Origin: Chitinophagaceae bacterium
GTDB taxonomy: Bacteria > Bacteroidota > Bacteroidia > Chitinophagales > Chitinophagaceae
Reading direction: 5' to 3'
DNA: 64,000 nt
NCBI GenBank assembly: GCA_024508725.1
Contig: JANINS010000003.1
Span: forward strand, 1,240,001-1,304,000
The translations under genes and the position numbers were made by a program. Below are positions 6,952 through 17,389 of the stretch, piece after piece (the stretch's first letter is position 1; each line of letters begins with the position of its first letter). The notes beneath the pieces are model-generated. The model worked only from the letters and a program-made list of their open reading frames with translations. It was not told the DNA's origin and ran no database searches.

Positions 6952-9864
6952 ATGGCAGAATTGAAATTACCGAGATTGTTAGCAGCCGCTAAGGAGTTCA
7001 ATATTGGGCAAGACACCCTTATTGAATACCTGGTAGGCAAAGGATTTAGCAGGGACGACCTGAAACCTACAGCCAAGCTTACGGAACAAATGTATGTTTC
7101 GTTGCAGCAAGGTTTCCAGGGAGACAAGCAGGCTAAAACCAAGGCTGACGCAATAGAGATTCCGAAGGTTGCCGCTGCAGAAAAGAAGCGTAAAGAAGAC
7201 CAGGACATTTCTATTAAAGCTAAACCTGTATTTAAAGAAGAGCCAAAAGTTGAACCTCAGCCTGAGCCTGTTAAGGAAGAGCCGAAGGTTGAACCGGTTG
7301 TTGCAAAAGAAGAGCCGAAGCCTGCCGAGCCAGAAGTGGTGAAAGTAGAAGCTCCGGCAGTTGAAGGACCGAAAGTGTTGGATAAGATCGATCTTTCTGC
7401 GATCGATTCTTCTACTCGTCCTAAAAAAACGGCAAAGAAGAAAACCGAAGAAGCACCGGCAGAAGCTGTTGCTCCTGAAGCTGCGAAACCTGCTGCAGAA
7501 GAACCGAAGCCGAAGAAATCAGCGAAGAAAAAAACGGAAGAAGCACCTGCAGAAACAGTAGCTCCTGAAGTTGCAGAAACTCCGGCTCCTATAACACCTG
7601 AACCTCCAAAAGAGGAAGAACCACAGATCGTACGAATAGAAGCTGAAAAACTTACTGGTCCGAAGATCTTGGGTAAGATCGAACTGCCTGTTGATAGCGA
7701 TACTCGTCCAAAACAAAGCAGCGATGCCGGAACGGATGAAAAACGTAAGCTGCGTAAGCGTATTCCTATCGAGAAAAAAGCTGATCAGCCGCAACAAGGT
7801 GGTGGTCCAAACCGTGGTGGCGGTGGATTCCAGAGAGATGGTGGAAGACAAGGTGGCGGATTCCAGAGAGATAATAACCGTCCGAGACCTACCATTCAAA
7901 AAGGTGGAGCCGGTGGCGGAAGAGGAAGAGATAATCGTCCTGCAGATAAAGAGATCGATCAGAAAGAGATCCAGGATAAGATCAGGGAAACACAGGCAAG
8001 ACTTGCCGGTGGTGGTGGAAAAGGAAAGAACATCAAGGCAAAAAAACGTCGTGAAAAAAGACAGGAAGCTTCTGAAGCTGGCGAGGTAACGGATAACAAA
8101 CTACAGGTAACGGAATTCGTAACCGTAAGTGAGTTAGCCAACCTGATGGACGTGAGCTTTGCTGAAGTGATCAGCAAGTGTATGAGCCTTGGAATCATGG
8201 TATCTATCAACCAACGTCTGGATGCAGAAGTAATTGAATTGGTTGCTGCAGAATTCGATTACGAAGTAGAGTTCATTGGTATTGATGATGCTGCAGATAT
8301 GGAGGAAGAAGATGAAGTGGATGCTGCAGAAGATCTTTCTGCAAGAGCACCGATCGTTACCATCATGGGCCACGTTGACCACGGTAAAACATCTTTGCTT
8401 GACTATATCAGAAGTGCAAACGTAGTTGCCGGTGAGGCCGGAGGTATCACTCAGCACATTGGTGCTTACGAGGTAACACTTCCAACAGGTAAACACATTA
8501 CTTTCTTAGATACACCAGGTCACGAAGCGTTTACAGCGATGAGGGCAAGAGGTGCTAAGGTTACCGACGTTGCCGTGATCGTTGTTGCTGCAGACGATGC
8601 AGTGATGCCGCAAACCAAAGAAGCCATCAGCCACGCACAAGCTGCAGGCGTACCGATGATCTTTGCTGTAAACAAGATCGATAAAGACGGAGCAAATCCG
8701 CAAAAGATATACGAGCAGTTGGCAGGAATGAACATCCTGGTTGAAAGCTGGGGCGGTAAATTCCAGAGCCAGGAACTTTCGGCCAAGAAAGGATTGAACG
8801 TTGATCTGCTCTTGGAAAAAATATTGCTCGAAGCCGAATTGCTTGACCTGAAAGCTAATCCAGATAGAGAAGCTACAGGTAGCATCATCGAAGCCTCTCT
8901 GGATAAAGGTCGTGGTTACGTTGCAACATTGCTCGTTCAGAACGGAACATTAAAACAAGGTGATCTCATCGTAAGTGGTCAGCACTTTGGTAGAGTAAAA
9001 GCAATGTTCAACGAGAGAAATCAAAGAGTGAACGAAGCTCCACCATCTACTCCTGTTGTTATTCTTGGTTTGAACGGAGCACCGCAAGCCGGTGAGAAAT
9101 TCAAAGTGTACGAAGATGAAGCTGAGGCAAAAGAAATTGCAAACAAGAGAGCTCAGATACTTCGTGAACAGGGATTGAGAGCTAGGAAACATATCACACT
9201 CGATGAGATCGGTCGTCGTTTGGCACTTGGAAACTTCAAAGAGCTGAATGTGATCATCAAAGGTGACGTGGATGGATCAGTAGAAGCATTGAGCGATTCA
9301 TTGCAGAAACTTTCTACCCAGGAGATCGCTGTAAGAGTGGTACACAAAGCCGTGGGTCAGATATCTGAAAGTGATGTATTGCTGGCAACAGCTTCAGATG
9401 CGATCGTAATTGGTTTCAACGTTCGTCCAAGTAGCCAGGCAAGTAAGCTTGCAGAGAACGAAGGTGTGCAGATCAAGATGTATTCGATCATCTACACTGC
9501 CATCGACGAGATCAGAAGTGCCATGGAAGGTATGTTGGATCCGAAGGTTCAGGAGAAAGAGATCGCTACCATCGAGATACGTGAGGTGTACAAGTTTGAT
9601 AAAGCTACCGTTGCCGGATGTTATGTAACAGATGGTAAGATGAAGAGAGATAGCAAGATCCGTGTGTTTAGAGATGGTATTTTGATCTATCCTCGTCAGG
9701 AAGGTGGTTTTGCAGAACTCGGCAGCTTAAAACGCTTCAAAGACGATGTGAAAGAAGTTTCTCAGGGTTACGAGTGTGGTTTAACCATCAAGAATTTTGC
9801 AGACATACAGGTTGGCGATACAGTGGTAGGTTATGAAGAAGAAGAAGTGAAGAGAACATTGTAA
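6952..9864 (+). CDS. infB: Translation initiation factor IF-2
   Basis: 970 residues. The long N-terminal part (about 60-390) is low complexity: Lys/Glu/Pro/Ala-rich repeats such as [20 protein letters not shown], then a Gly/Arg-rich stretch ([11 protein letters not shown]). The IF-2 N-domain follows, then the GTPase domain from about 466 with G1 [10 protein letters not shown]3 DTPGHEAF and G4 NKID. Domains II, III and IV end at [11 protein letters not shown]. It places initiator tRNA on the 30S subunit. A coiled first part ([19 protein letters not shown]) is the usual start. An intrinsic terminator follows 22 bases after the stop. Confidence 0.97.
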   Translation: MAELKLPRLLAAAKEFNIGQDTLIEYLVGKGFSRDDLKPTAKLTEQMYVSLQQGFQGDKQAKTKADAIEIPKVAAAEKKRKEDQDISIKAKPVFKEEPKVEPQPEPVKEEPKVEPVVAKEEPKPAEPEVVKVEAPAVEGPKVLDKIDLSAIDSSTRPKKTAKKKTEEAPAEAVAPEAAKPAAEEPKPKKSAKKKTEEAPAETVAPEVAETPAPITPEPPKEEEPQIVRIEAEKLTGPKILGKIELPVDSDTRPKQSSDAGTDEKRKLRKRIPIEKKADQPQQGGGPNRGGGGFQRDGGRQGGGFQRDNNRPRPTIQKGGAGGGRGRDNRPADKEIDQKEIQDKIRETQARLAGGGGKGKNIKAKKRREKRQEASEAGEVTDNKLQVTEFVTVSELANLMDVSFAEVISKCMSLGIMVSINQRLDAEVIELVAAEFDYEVEFIGIDDAADMEEEDEVDAAEDLSARAPIVTIMGHVDHGKTSLLDYIRSANVVAGEAGGITQHIGAYEVTLPTGKHITFLDTPGHEAFTAMRARGAKVTDVAVIVVAADDAVMPQTKEAISHAQAAGVPMIFAVNKIDKDGANPQKIYEQLAGMNILVESWGGKFQSQELSAKKGLNVDLLLEKILLEAELLDLKANPDREATGSIIEASLDKGRGYVATLLVQNGTLKQGDLIVSGQHFGRVKAMFNERNQRVNEAPPSTPVVILGLNGAPQAGEKFKVYEDEAEAKEIANKRAQILREQGLRARKHITLDEIGRRLALGNFKELNVIIKGDVDGSVEALSDSLQKLSTQEIAVRVVHKAVGQISESDVLLATASDAIVIGFNVRPSSQASKLAENEGVQIKMYSIIYTAIDEIRSAMEGMLDPKVQEKEIATIEIREVYKFDKATVAGCYVTDGKMKRDSKIRVFRDGILIYPRQEGGFAELGSLKRFKDDVKEVSQGYECGLTIKNFADIQVGDTVVGYEEEEVKRTL

Positions 9865-9885
9865 TCTTTCTTGGTAATAAATTTT

Positions 9886-9914
9886 AAAGGAGTAGCAAAA
9901 GCTGCTCCTTTTTT
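9886..9914 (+). terminator. Intrinsic terminator of the rimP-nusA-infB operon
   Basis: AAAGGAGTAGC, loop AAAA, GCTGCTCCTTT with one G-T pair, followed by a T run. The T run passes directly into the 5' end of a dispersed F1 element. Confidence 0.85.
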
Positions 9915-9915
9915 A

Positions 9916-9990
9916 TTTAGCCAACTACAGGCTCTTTGGTCATCTTCGTTGTGTCACTCACTTGTGCTTCCAGTAAATTGATCAGCAAAC
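9916..9990 (+). repeat. Dispersed element F1, copy 2, abutting the infB terminator
   Basis: Sense copy on the + strand. It runs from TTTAGCC, next to the infB terminator T run, through CGTTGTGTCACTCACTTGTG (9947-9966) to ATCAGCAAAC. It shows what I take to be both ends of the element, about 75 bases. The rest of the gap to 10242 is AT-rich and holds no gene; AACCCAATATC occurs twice just before the next start codon (near 10194 and 10225). Confidence 0.7.
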
Positions 9991-10242
9991 AACCTATGTT
10001 ATCATAATGTAATACATGATTTTTCTCATCTTTCTAATTATGTTTCGTACACTCACATAGTATATCTACGACTTATAAATAGCTGATTTCGTTAGTTCCT
10101 GCAACTTTCAAAAATTCTTTAACAAGCACATACTAAAAAGAAAACAGCTGCCGTTTCATCTCTGTATTGTTTTATTGCCTCGATAAAAACCGTAACCCAA
10201 TATCGAAGCAATAAAAATTGTTGAACCCAATATCCAATAACC

Positions 10243-11421
10243 ATGAAAGTTTTTACAAAACTTGCAAGGATCGCTATTGTCATCCTTGTAGTCTTCACGG
10301 CAACTCGTTCTTACGCTCAGTTAAAAGTTGGTACCAATCCAACACAAATTCAGAAATCCTCGATCTTAGAATTAGAAAGTGACAAACAGGGTTTCTTACT
10401 TCCAAGACTAACCGACACCACAGCAATCAACTCTCTGAATCCGCCAGATGGTATGTTGATCTACTTAACACCATCAACTACTGATGCCAGGGGTTTATAC
10501 ATGCGTAAAAACGGTAAATGGCAACGCATCACCACAGACTCTGCAGCTTTAAATAAGTGGAGTAAAGATGGTGACATGTTGGCCGGTACCGAAAAACTCG
10601 GATCAATCAATGCGCAATCACTCAGGATCATCACAAATAATCTTGACAGATTGATCATCGATGGAACAACAGGTGATCTCACAGTAAACGAGAACGCCGC
10701 TTTCCAGAAAAACGCAACAGTAGGTAACACATTAACTGTTGTGGATTCAACAACTTCAGGTAAATTATTTGTGAATGATAGTGTACAGTTCAGAAACCTC
10801 AATAAAAGCACTGATCTCACAGAGATATTAGTGATCGATACTACAGTTGCCGGTGGTGGTGCTGTAAGAAGACGCACCATTGCAACCGACGCCTTTAAGA
10901 ATTGGTTCATTGGGGCTTTCAAGAACACTTCCAATGCAAATGGTTTATCTAAAATTGTAGGACCACTTTCAGACAGTCTTGTTTTGCATGCAGCCACTGC
11001 AACAACACCAGGTGGTGTATCGATCGAAACACAAACATTTGGTGGTAATAAAACCTTCCAGGATTCATTAACAGCTGCAGCTACAGCTTTAGTGGGTACT
11101 ACAGGTACAGCAAATTCTACTTTACAGGTTTCTGGTAGTATGTCTTTAAGCATCAGAACTGTAACAAGCAATACAACTTTGGGTGGTACAGACTACACTG
11201 TGCTGGTTGATGCCAGCGGTGCTGCAGTAACTGTAACCTTACCAGCTCCTTCTGCTTCGATAGCAGGCCGTACTTACATCATCAAAAAGATCGCCGGTGG
11301 TTTAACGAATGATGTTATCATCAGCGGTGCAATTGAGGATGGTACATCTATGAGCATCTATAACGACTGGACAGTTGTAAAGGTGCAAACAGATGGCACG
11401 AAGTGGTATGTGATCAAATAA
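10243..11421 (+). CDS. Exported tail-fibre-like surface protein
   Basis: 392 residues with a signal peptide cleaved near RSYAQ. The N-terminal part (about 24-90) has the pattern SSILELESDKQGFLLPRLTD, then NSLNPPDGMLIYLT and RKNGKWQRIT, common to Bacteroidota surface proteins that resemble phage tail-fibre or collar N-termini. The middle holds beta-rich repeats with GGVSIETQTFGGNKTFQDSL. The C-terminus (LGGTDYTVLVDASG, then VTLPAPSASIAGRTYIIKK) is like those of tail-fibre or adhesin tips. The next gene shares the N-terminal pattern and the GGxKTF motif, so the two are paralogues, probably in one transcript. I expect an extracellular trimeric or fibrous protein; this is inference. Confidence 0.75.
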   Translation: MKVFTKLARIAIVILVVFTATRSYAQLKVGTNPTQIQKSSILELESDKQGFLLPRLTDTTAINSLNPPDGMLIYLTPSTTDARGLYMRKNGKWQRITTDSAALNKWSKDGDMLAGTEKLGSINAQSLRIITNNLDRLIIDGTTGDLTVNENAAFQKNATVGNTLTVVDSTTSGKLFVNDSVQFRNLNKSTDLTEILVIDTTVAGGGAVRRRTIATDAFKNWFIGAFKNTSNANGLSKIVGPLSDSLVLHAATATTPGGVSIETQTFGGNKTFQDSLTAAATALVGTTGTANSTLQVSGSMSLSIRTVTSNTTLGGTDYTVLVDASGAAVTVTLPAPSASIAGRTYIIKKIAGGLTNDVIISGAIEDGTSMSIYNDWTVVKVQTDGTKWYVIK

Positions 11422-11472
11422 GATCACACACCACTGTTATAAGACGTTCCCTGGTTAAGACTGGTTAGAAGC

Positions 11473-11481
11473 AAAAGGAGG
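11473..11481 (+). promoter_or_regulatory. Strong Shine-Dalgarno sequence
   Basis: AAAAGGAGG ends five bases before the ATG at 11486. Perfect Shine-Dalgarno sites are rare in this window and in Bacteroidota generally, so this gene may be translated at a high rate. Confidence 0.7.
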
Positions 11482-11485
11482 ATCT

Positions 11486-14104
11486 ATGAAAAAGACTCAT
11501 TTCCTCCTGCTATCCTTCCTGCTTCTATTACTTGTGGATGAGGCAAAAGCTCAATTAAAACTGGGAGATCAGCCAACAAGTGTTCAGAAGTCAGTGATTT
11601 TGGATCTGCAGGGGTCAAATGGCAGACAGGGAGTTTGGTTACCAAGAGTTTCAGACACAACAGATGCAACAGGTATCGATGGATTGAATCCTCCTGACGG
11701 AATATTGATCTATCATACAGCAAGTGCACAGGTGATGATCCGTAAGAACGGTTACTGGAATTCTTTACAAACAACTACCAAGGTCGGCACAACTACATCA
11801 ACACATTCAATCATCGAATTTCAACTCGGCACAGCAGCCGGTGCATCAAAAGATGTGAACTACAACCTGAACAGCAGTACAGGTGTGATCACATTGAATA
11901 TCCCGGATGCTGCAGTTGATACGAGAGGACTTGTTACGATCGGTAGCCAGGCTTTTGGTGGAATAAAAACATTCAATGATGGATTAACGAGTTTATCAAC
12001 TACAACCATCAGCGGTGCATCTTCCAATGCTTCTAATCTTTACCTGGGAATAACATCAGCAACAACGCCAGGTACAGCAACAGACAGGGTTTTATCAGTA
12101 GATAATTCAGGTAGAGTTGTTTTATCTCAAAGCATTCCATCCACAAGAACAATGACCATCAATGGTACATCATACGATCTTTCTGCCAACAGAACATGGA
12201 ATGTAGGCACTGTTACCAGCTTAACAGGTGGTTATGGTTTGAATGGTGGAACGATCACATCTTCAGGAACACTTTCACTGGATACTTCTGCAATATCCAC
12301 GAGAGCATGGAGACAAAAAGGAATCGATAGTCTTGCTGCTTTGATCAACGGGTACATTCCATCTACAAGAACTTTGAATGGTTTAGCCTTATCATCTAAC
12401 CAAACTTTTGCAACAGGAACAACAGGAACTGATTTCAATATCAGCAGTGCAGGAACAACACACACCTTCAATATTCCCACAGCTTCTGCAACGAACAGGG
12501 GATTATTATCAAGTGCCGATTGGACAACGTTCAATAATAAAGTAGCTACCAGCAGATCAATCACTATCAACGGAACCACACAAGATCTTTCTGCCAACAG
12601 AACATGGAACGTTGGAACGGTGACAAGCTTAACTGGTGGCTATGGTTTGAACGGAGGAACAATCACATCGAGCGGAACACTATCTCTTGATACAACTGCA
12701 ATTTCTACAAGAGCCTGGAGGCAAAAAGGGATTGATAGCCTTGCAGCCTTAATGGGAAATTATCTTTCTAATTCAAGAACGATCACCATAAACGGCACAG
12801 CACAAGATCTTTCGGCCAACAGAACATGGAATGTAGGTACAGTAACAAGTGTTGGTGCAGGCTATGGGTTAACAGGTGGAACGATCACCTCAACAGGTAC
12901 ACATGCTGTAGATACTTTCTCTATTTCAACAAGAGCATGGAGACAAAAAGGAATCGATTCTGTAGCAGCGCTCATCAATGGCTTGGTTCCATCAACAAGA
13001 TCGATTAACGGTTTATCGCTTGCTTTCAACCATACTTTTTCTGTTGGTGCAAGTGGTACAGACTTTAATATTGTGAGTGGTGGCTCAACTCATACATTCA
13101 ACATGCCTACAGCATCGGCTACCAATCGTGGGCTTTTATCAACTTCTGATTGGACAAACTTCAATAACAAAGTATCATCTACCAGGACGATCAACGGTCT
13201 GGCTCTTTCAAACGATCAAACATTTGCTACAGGTACGAGTGGAACAGATTTCAATATCTCTTCTACGGGAACAACACATACATTCAATATTCCCAATGCA
13301 TCTGCAACAGCAAGAGGTGCTGTTTCTACCGGAGCTCAAACATTTGCAGGAGTAAAAACATTTTCTACCGGGGTAACAGTATCAGGTGCTACAAGTAATG
13401 CAAGTAATCTTACACTGGGCATCACTTCTGCAACAACACCCGGTGTTTCAACAGATCGATATCTTACAGTTGATAATACAGGTAAAGTGATATTATCATC
13501 CGTTAGTGGAGTATCATCACTTACTACAATCGGAGCATCACCAAATGCAAATGGGGCAACGCTTTCCAGTGGCGTTTTAAATCTTCAGCCTGCTTCTTCA
13601 TCTTTCGGTGGCGTGGTAACAACAGGAACACAATCATTCGCCGGTTCAAAAACTTTTGATAACACCGTATCTGCCCGTGTGAATTTACAGGCAGGAACCA
13701 CAACAGCAGGTACATCTCCATTGAAATTTACAAGTGGAACAAATCTTTCTACTCCCGAAAATGGAGCAGTAGAATATGATGGGACCAACTATTATGCAAC
13801 AAGTGGCGGAGTTCGTTACACTCTAGCTAAAACATTAACGGCAACAGCAGTATTGGATTTTCCTGCAACAAGCAGTGGTGGAGGAACAAGTACAAGAACG
13901 ATAACCGTTACTGGTGCTGCACTTGGAGATGTAGTGAGCCTGGGAATACCTGCTGCATCAGTAGAGGCAGGAGGAACATACTATGCATATGTTAGTGCAG
14001 CAAATACTGTGACCATCGTGCTAACAAATGCTGTTTCGATTTTATTCGGAGGAACAATTGATCCTGATGCCGGAACATTCAGGGTATCAGTAACAAAATA
14101 TTAG
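11486..14104 (+). CDS. Exported repeat-rich tail-fibre-like adhesin
   Basis: 872 residues, signal peptide cleaved near AKAQL. The N-terminal block SVILDLQGSNGRQGVWLPRV, then GLNPPDGILIYHT, matches the preceding gene. The centre is built from two interleaved modules. Module A (INGT-x2-DLSANRTWNVGTVTS up to STRAWRQKGIDS) occurs three times. Module B (NGL-x-L-x4-TF through GTDFNI and THTFN to FNNK) also occurs three times, the last incomplete. Similar modules are seen in phage tail fibres and in long Bacteroidota surface proteins. The C-terminal domain (TRTITVTGAALGDVVSLGIP) carries no T9SS sorting signal that I can see. It is probably displayed at the cell surface with its two neighbours. Confidence 0.75.
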   Translation: MKKTHFLLLSFLLLLLVDEAKAQLKLGDQPTSVQKSVILDLQGSNGRQGVWLPRVSDTTDATGIDGLNPPDGILIYHTASAQVMIRKNGYWNSLQTTTKVGTTTSTHSIIEFQLGTAAGASKDVNYNLNSSTGVITLNIPDAAVDTRGLVTIGSQAFGGIKTFNDGLTSLSTTTISGASSNASNLYLGITSATTPGTATDRVLSVDNSGRVVLSQSIPSTRTMTINGTSYDLSANRTWNVGTVTSLTGGYGLNGGTITSSGTLSLDTSAISTRAWRQKGIDSLAALINGYIPSTRTLNGLALSSNQTFATGTTGTDFNISSAGTTHTFNIPTASATNRGLLSSADWTTFNNKVATSRSITINGTTQDLSANRTWNVGTVTSLTGGYGLNGGTITSSGTLSLDTTAISTRAWRQKGIDSLAALMGNYLSNSRTITINGTAQDLSANRTWNVGTVTSVGAGYGLTGGTITSTGTHAVDTFSISTRAWRQKGIDSVAALINGLVPSTRSINGLSLAFNHTFSVGASGTDFNIVSGGSTHTFNMPTASATNRGLLSTSDWTNFNNKVSSTRTINGLALSNDQTFATGTSGTDFNISSTGTTHTFNIPNASATARGAVSTGAQTFAGVKTFSTGVTVSGATSNASNLTLGITSATTPGVSTDRYLTVDNTGKVILSSVSGVSSLTTIGASPNANGATLSSGVLNLQPASSSFGGVVTTGTQSFAGSKTFDNTVSARVNLQAGTTTAGTSPLKFTSGTNLSTPENGAVEYDGTNYYATSGGVRYTLAKTLTATAVLDFPATSSGGGTSTRTITVTGAALGDVVSLGIPAASVEAGGTYYAYVSAANTVTIVLTNAVSILFGGTIDPDAGTFRVSVTKY
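12136..13330 (+). repeat. In-frame A and B module repeats within the adhesin gene
   Basis: Module A lies at about 12136-12355, 12548-12765 and 12771-12975. Module B lies at about 12361-12545, 12990-13180 and 13181-13330. Order A-B-A-A-B-B. The units are similar but not identical in DNA (for example CTTTCTGCCAACAGAACATG in A1 and A2), so they are old enough to have diverged but could still recombine and change protein length. Confidence 0.8.
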
Positions 14105-14195
14105 AAACTGTAGTCGTCGATTACAGGTAACATATTAAGTAACCGCTATCTTTTTAGCTAACCGGGATAACGGTTACGGGTTCAAACAATACACC

Positions 14196-14227
14196 GGCTG
14201 GCATTGTACGACGGTACAGTGCCGGCC
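14196..14227 (+). terminator. Intercistronic hairpin
   Basis: A 14-bp stem with two G-T pairs: GGCTGGCATTGTAC (14196-14209), loop GACG, GTACAGTGCCGGCC (14214-14227), followed by ATTTTG. The T tract is short, so termination may be partial. It separates the adhesin gene from the CHU_C gene. Confidence 0.5.
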
Positions 14228-14242
14228 ATTTTGTAAAACCCA

Positions 14243-15552
14243 ATGAAAACAATGATCTGAAAACACAGATAACGATATTATTTCTATTCAGCTTCTGGCT
14301 CACTTCAAGAGCACAGGAGTCTGTTTATATTCCACCATCCTCTACAGTTTATGTAGGTAACAGCAGCTCCGTAGGTATATTCGGTCACTTTATCAATGAT
14401 GGAAACCTGAGTATTCCTAAAGATGGTAAAGTGTATTTTCTTGGAAAGATATTTCGCAATAGCGCTACATCAAAACTTACAGATGGAACAACACTGAAGA
14501 ATTCCAAATTCTCAGGCACGATCATCTTTCAGCAACCCAATCCTGTTTATGGAAATCTCGGTCAGCAATTATTAGAAGGTGGCTATAACGATCAAACGCT
14601 TTCTGGTCCATCTTTTTCAAGCATCACGATCAATAATCCAAATGGTGTGGTGCTCACTTCTGATATCAATGTTTTGGATGCGGTAAACTTTCAACGTGGA
14701 CATGTTTTCCTCAACAGATATATTGCAGCTCTGGGAGATTCTACTGATTTCGGTGGTGTGAATGGCTTCAGTCCTGAACGGTATTTCGTTACAGGAACCG
14801 ACATCAATCGTGGTGCACTCAAGATCAGCTCACTGGCTTCCTGTTGTATCGTTACTTATCCTATTGGTGTAACCAACAAAGAATATACGCCTTTGCAAAT
14901 GCGAAATACAGGGGCAAAGAATGATTTTTATGTTCGTGCATTCAGCAATGTATATCGCAACGCTACCAGCGGACAAATACTCACAGATACAACTCTAAAA
15001 GTAACCTGGACCATTGCTTCTCGCAAACCAACAACATCAGAAGTTGAAGTGTTGATACAGAACGACAGGGATGTAGAAACCACAACTTTCTCAGCCTTCA
15101 GAGACAAAAGTTACATTAGTCTTTACAGCAGAAATGGATGGGAGCAGTTCAACACTTTTGCGGCACCACAAAGTCCCGGAACCATCACCAGCGGTGCAGC
15201 AGTTTATACCGCTCTGATGCACTTTAGAAAGATCAATGTATCAACGCAACAAACCTATATCACCAAACGAGCTTTACCAACTACGCAGAAATACCTTCTC
15301 ACAAATGCATTTAGTCCGAATGGAGATGGCATTAACGACAAATGGGATCTTCCTTTCCTCGAAACATTCTCAAACTGTCGTGTACAGATCTTCGATCGTT
15401 ACGGAAAAGTGATCTTTACATCAAGAGGATATAATAATCCATGGGATGGAACGATCAATGGAAATGCAGCTCCTGTGGGCACTTATTACTATGTGATCGA
15501 CCTTCGAAACGGAGAAAAACCGATTTCTGGTTATGTAGTTTTGCTACGCTAA
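14243..15552 (+). CDS. Secreted protein with C-terminal CHU_C (T9SS type B) sorting domain; apparent frameshift at the start
   Basis: The coding frame (frame 1) is open from 14158 to 15552 but has no ATG until 14431. A clear signal peptide (ITILFLFSFWLTSRAQES) is encoded at about 14269-14322, upstream of that ATG. The ATG at 14243 is in the next frame (MKTMI stop). One more A in the AAAA run at 14246-14249 would join it to the signal peptide as MKNNDLKTQITILF. So either a base was lost or the base call is wrong. The mature part ends in the gliding-motility/CHU_C domain (NAFSPNGDGINDKWDLPFLE, then VQIFDRYGKVIF and PVGTYYYVIDL), which directs export by T9SS. About 430 residues if repaired. It follows the two tail-fibre-like genes. 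Confidence 0.75.
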
Positions 15553-15642
15553 TGATTTCCAGACAAATTCTTTGTTAAAAACCTTTATTCCGCTGAACTA
15601 AGGCTTAAGTAAAAACATATTTTTGATGCCTTACAGCTCAAT

Positions 15643-17010
15643 ATGAAAAGATTTGTATTACTCGGTATTTCCCTCTTCACGGTTGTTTCGGTTTTTGCTC
15701 AGCCCAAAAAAGTGATCGCAGATAAAATTGTGGGTCAGGTTGGAGATAAGATCATCCTTCGTTCAGATATATTCAATGCCATTGCCGATTATAAAAGACA
15801 GGGGCAGGAAGGTATTCTACCTGCAAATCCTGAATGTGCTTTTCTTGAAGGACAATTGATCCAGAAAGCTTTGGTGTTGCAGGCCGAAAAAGATTCTCTT
15901 CCTATCACTGAAGAAGAGATCGAAGGTCAGCTCGACAATCGTATCCGTTACTTTATCCAGATGTATGGATCAAAAGAAGTATTGGAAGATATTGCCGGCA
16001 AATCTGTTTTTGCTTTGAAAGAAGATCTTCGTCCTGCAATTCGTGAAGCCTACATGGCAGAGCAGATGAGAAGCAAAGTGGTGAACAGCGTTAAGATCAC
16101 TCCTACAGAAGTAAGAGCTTACTGGAGTAAAATTCCAAAAGACAGCTTACCTTTTTATGAAAGCGAATTGGAGCTTAGCCAGATCATTCTTTATCCCAAA
16201 GCCAACAAAGACCTGGAAGATTATGAAGCCAACTTTTTGATGGGTTTAAAACGCCAGATCGAATCCGGTAAATCAAGATTCGAACAATTGGCAAAATTGT
16301 ATACACATGATCCGGGAAGTAAAGAAAATGGCGGACAGTATGCCATCAATCGTACAGAAAAATCCTGGGATCCAAGTTTTGTAAGAGAAGCGTTTAAACT
16401 GAAAGAAGGACAAATATCAAATCCATTCAAATCAAAATTCGGTATACACATCATTCAGCTGGTGAGCCGTTCTGGTGATGAAGCTGTGGTGCGTCATATT
16501 CTTCGTATACCTGAAGTTGGTGCCGATGAGATCAGTGCAGGAAAGAAGAAACTTGATTCCGTTCGTTCGTTGGTGATCGCTGGAAAGATGAACTTCAACT
16601 ATGCAGTTACCAAATACACCGAAGATGAAGCTTCGAAGTTTACCGGCGGAACGATCTCTGGTGCTGATGGCTCAAGCTATGTTACCATCGATCAGTTGGA
16701 TAAAGATGTTGTGCTGGCGATAAAAGATTTGAAGCCGGGAGAAATATCTCAGCCACTGGCTTATAAAGATGAAAGAGGCAAGAATGCAGTTCGTATCATC
16801 TTCTATAAATCGAAAACAGAACCACATCGTGAAAATCTGAAAGACGATTATAACCGTATTGCACAAAGAGCTTTGGAAGAGAAAAAGTCTGAATACATGA
16901 AAAAATGGTTCAGCGACAGAATTCCAAGCTATTATGTCTTCATCGACCAGGAATTCAGCACTTGCGGCAATATTGCCGAGTGGCAAAAAGTAGCTGCAGC
17001 AAGCCGATAA
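15643..17010 (+). CDS. SurA-like periplasmic peptidyl-prolyl cis-trans isomerase
   Basis: 455 residues, signal peptide cleaved near VFAQP. The SurA N-terminal chaperone region (about 25-170) starts IADKIVGQVGDKIILRSDIF. Two parvulin domains follow: the first at about 175-280 with LSQIILYPKANKD, FEQLAKLYTHDPGSKENGG and FGIHIIQLV; the second at about 285-390 with VVRHILRIPEVGADE and FNYAVTKYTEDEASKFTGG. It helps fold outer-membrane and secreted proteins, which fits its place after three exported proteins. A TATTTTTG box at 15618-15625 could be a -7 element, but no good -33 partner is seen. Confidence 0.9.
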   Translation: MKRFVLLGISLFTVVSVFAQPKKVIADKIVGQVGDKIILRSDIFNAIADYKRQGQEGILPANPECAFLEGQLIQKALVLQAEKDSLPITEEEIEGQLDNRIRYFIQMYGSKEVLEDIAGKSVFALKEDLRPAIREAYMAEQMRSKVVNSVKITPTEVRAYWSKIPKDSLPFYESELELSQIILYPKANKDLEDYEANFLMGLKRQIESGKSRFEQLAKLYTHDPGSKENGGQYAINRTEKSWDPSFVREAFKLKEGQISNPFKSKFGIHIIQLVSRSGDEAVVRHILRIPEVGADEISAGKKKLDSVRSLVIAGKMNFNYAVTKYTEDEASKFTGGTISGADGSSYVTIDQLDKDVVLAIKDLKPGEISQPLAYKDERGKNAVRIIFYKSKTEPHRENLKDDYNRIAQRALEEKKSEYMKKWFSDRIPSYYVFIDQEFSTCGNIAEWQKVAAASR

Positions 17011-17028
17011 TTCCGTCTAAATATTTTA

Positions 17029-17056
17029 AAACCACTTCGAACAGAGGTGGTTTTTT
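17029..17056 (+). terminator. Intrinsic terminator after the PPIase gene
   Basis: AAACCACTT (17029-17037), loop, AGGTGGTTT (17045-17053) and a T run. The T run is followed directly by the start of an F1 element. Confidence 0.85.
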
Positions 17057-17132
17057 ATTTTGCCAGCATCAGATCTATATTCATCGTCTGTTGTGTCACT
17101 CACTGCATCGTTCGGAAGGCGAATCAGCAAAC
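17057..17132 (+). repeat. Dispersed element F1, copy 3, abutting a terminator
   Basis: Sense copy on the + strand: ATTTTGCCAGCATCAG, then GTTGTGTCACTCACTGCATC (17090-17109) and GAATCAGCAAAC. As at infB, it begins at the T run of a terminator and points away from the gene. From here to rpmH there is no gene, only the rpmH promoter and leader. Confidence 0.7.
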
Positions 17133-17217
17133 CTCATTCGTAATCAAATACATAGGCATGAGTTGGACTTCAATCGGTACAAAAACCTTAAAATCAGCAT
17201 ATTTTTGGCTTCAGCTT

Positions 17218-17247
17218 TTGCATTTCACCTCCTCACCCTTACCTTTG
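17218..17247 (+). promoter_or_regulatory. Promoter of rpmH
   Basis: TTG at 17218-17220, 19 bases, then TACCTTTG at 17240-17247: a near-ideal Bacteroidota promoter. Transcription should start near 17254, leaving a leader of about 135 bases. That leader holds a perfect stem GTCACGC/GCGTGAC at 17337-17352. Confidence 0.6.
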
Positions 17248-17389
17248 CCGTCCTTTCACAAAACTGTGGTATGGTGACCACCGTTGAAGTTGAAACAAAA
17301 TTTACGGGTTAGCAAAACTTAAAACAAATGAAATGAGTCACGCTGGCGTGACGAATTCCATCTGACCAAAAAAAATTAAAAGATAACAG

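Noticed and set aside
7361-8089. Lys/Arg-rich plus-strand frames within infB
   Set aside because: They are shifted frames over the low-complexity Lys/Glu/Pro and Gly/Arg regions of IF-2.
17047-17312. Two overlapping plus-strand frames between the PPIase gene and rpmH
   Set aside because: They cover an F1 copy and the rpmH promoter and have no protein-like pattern.
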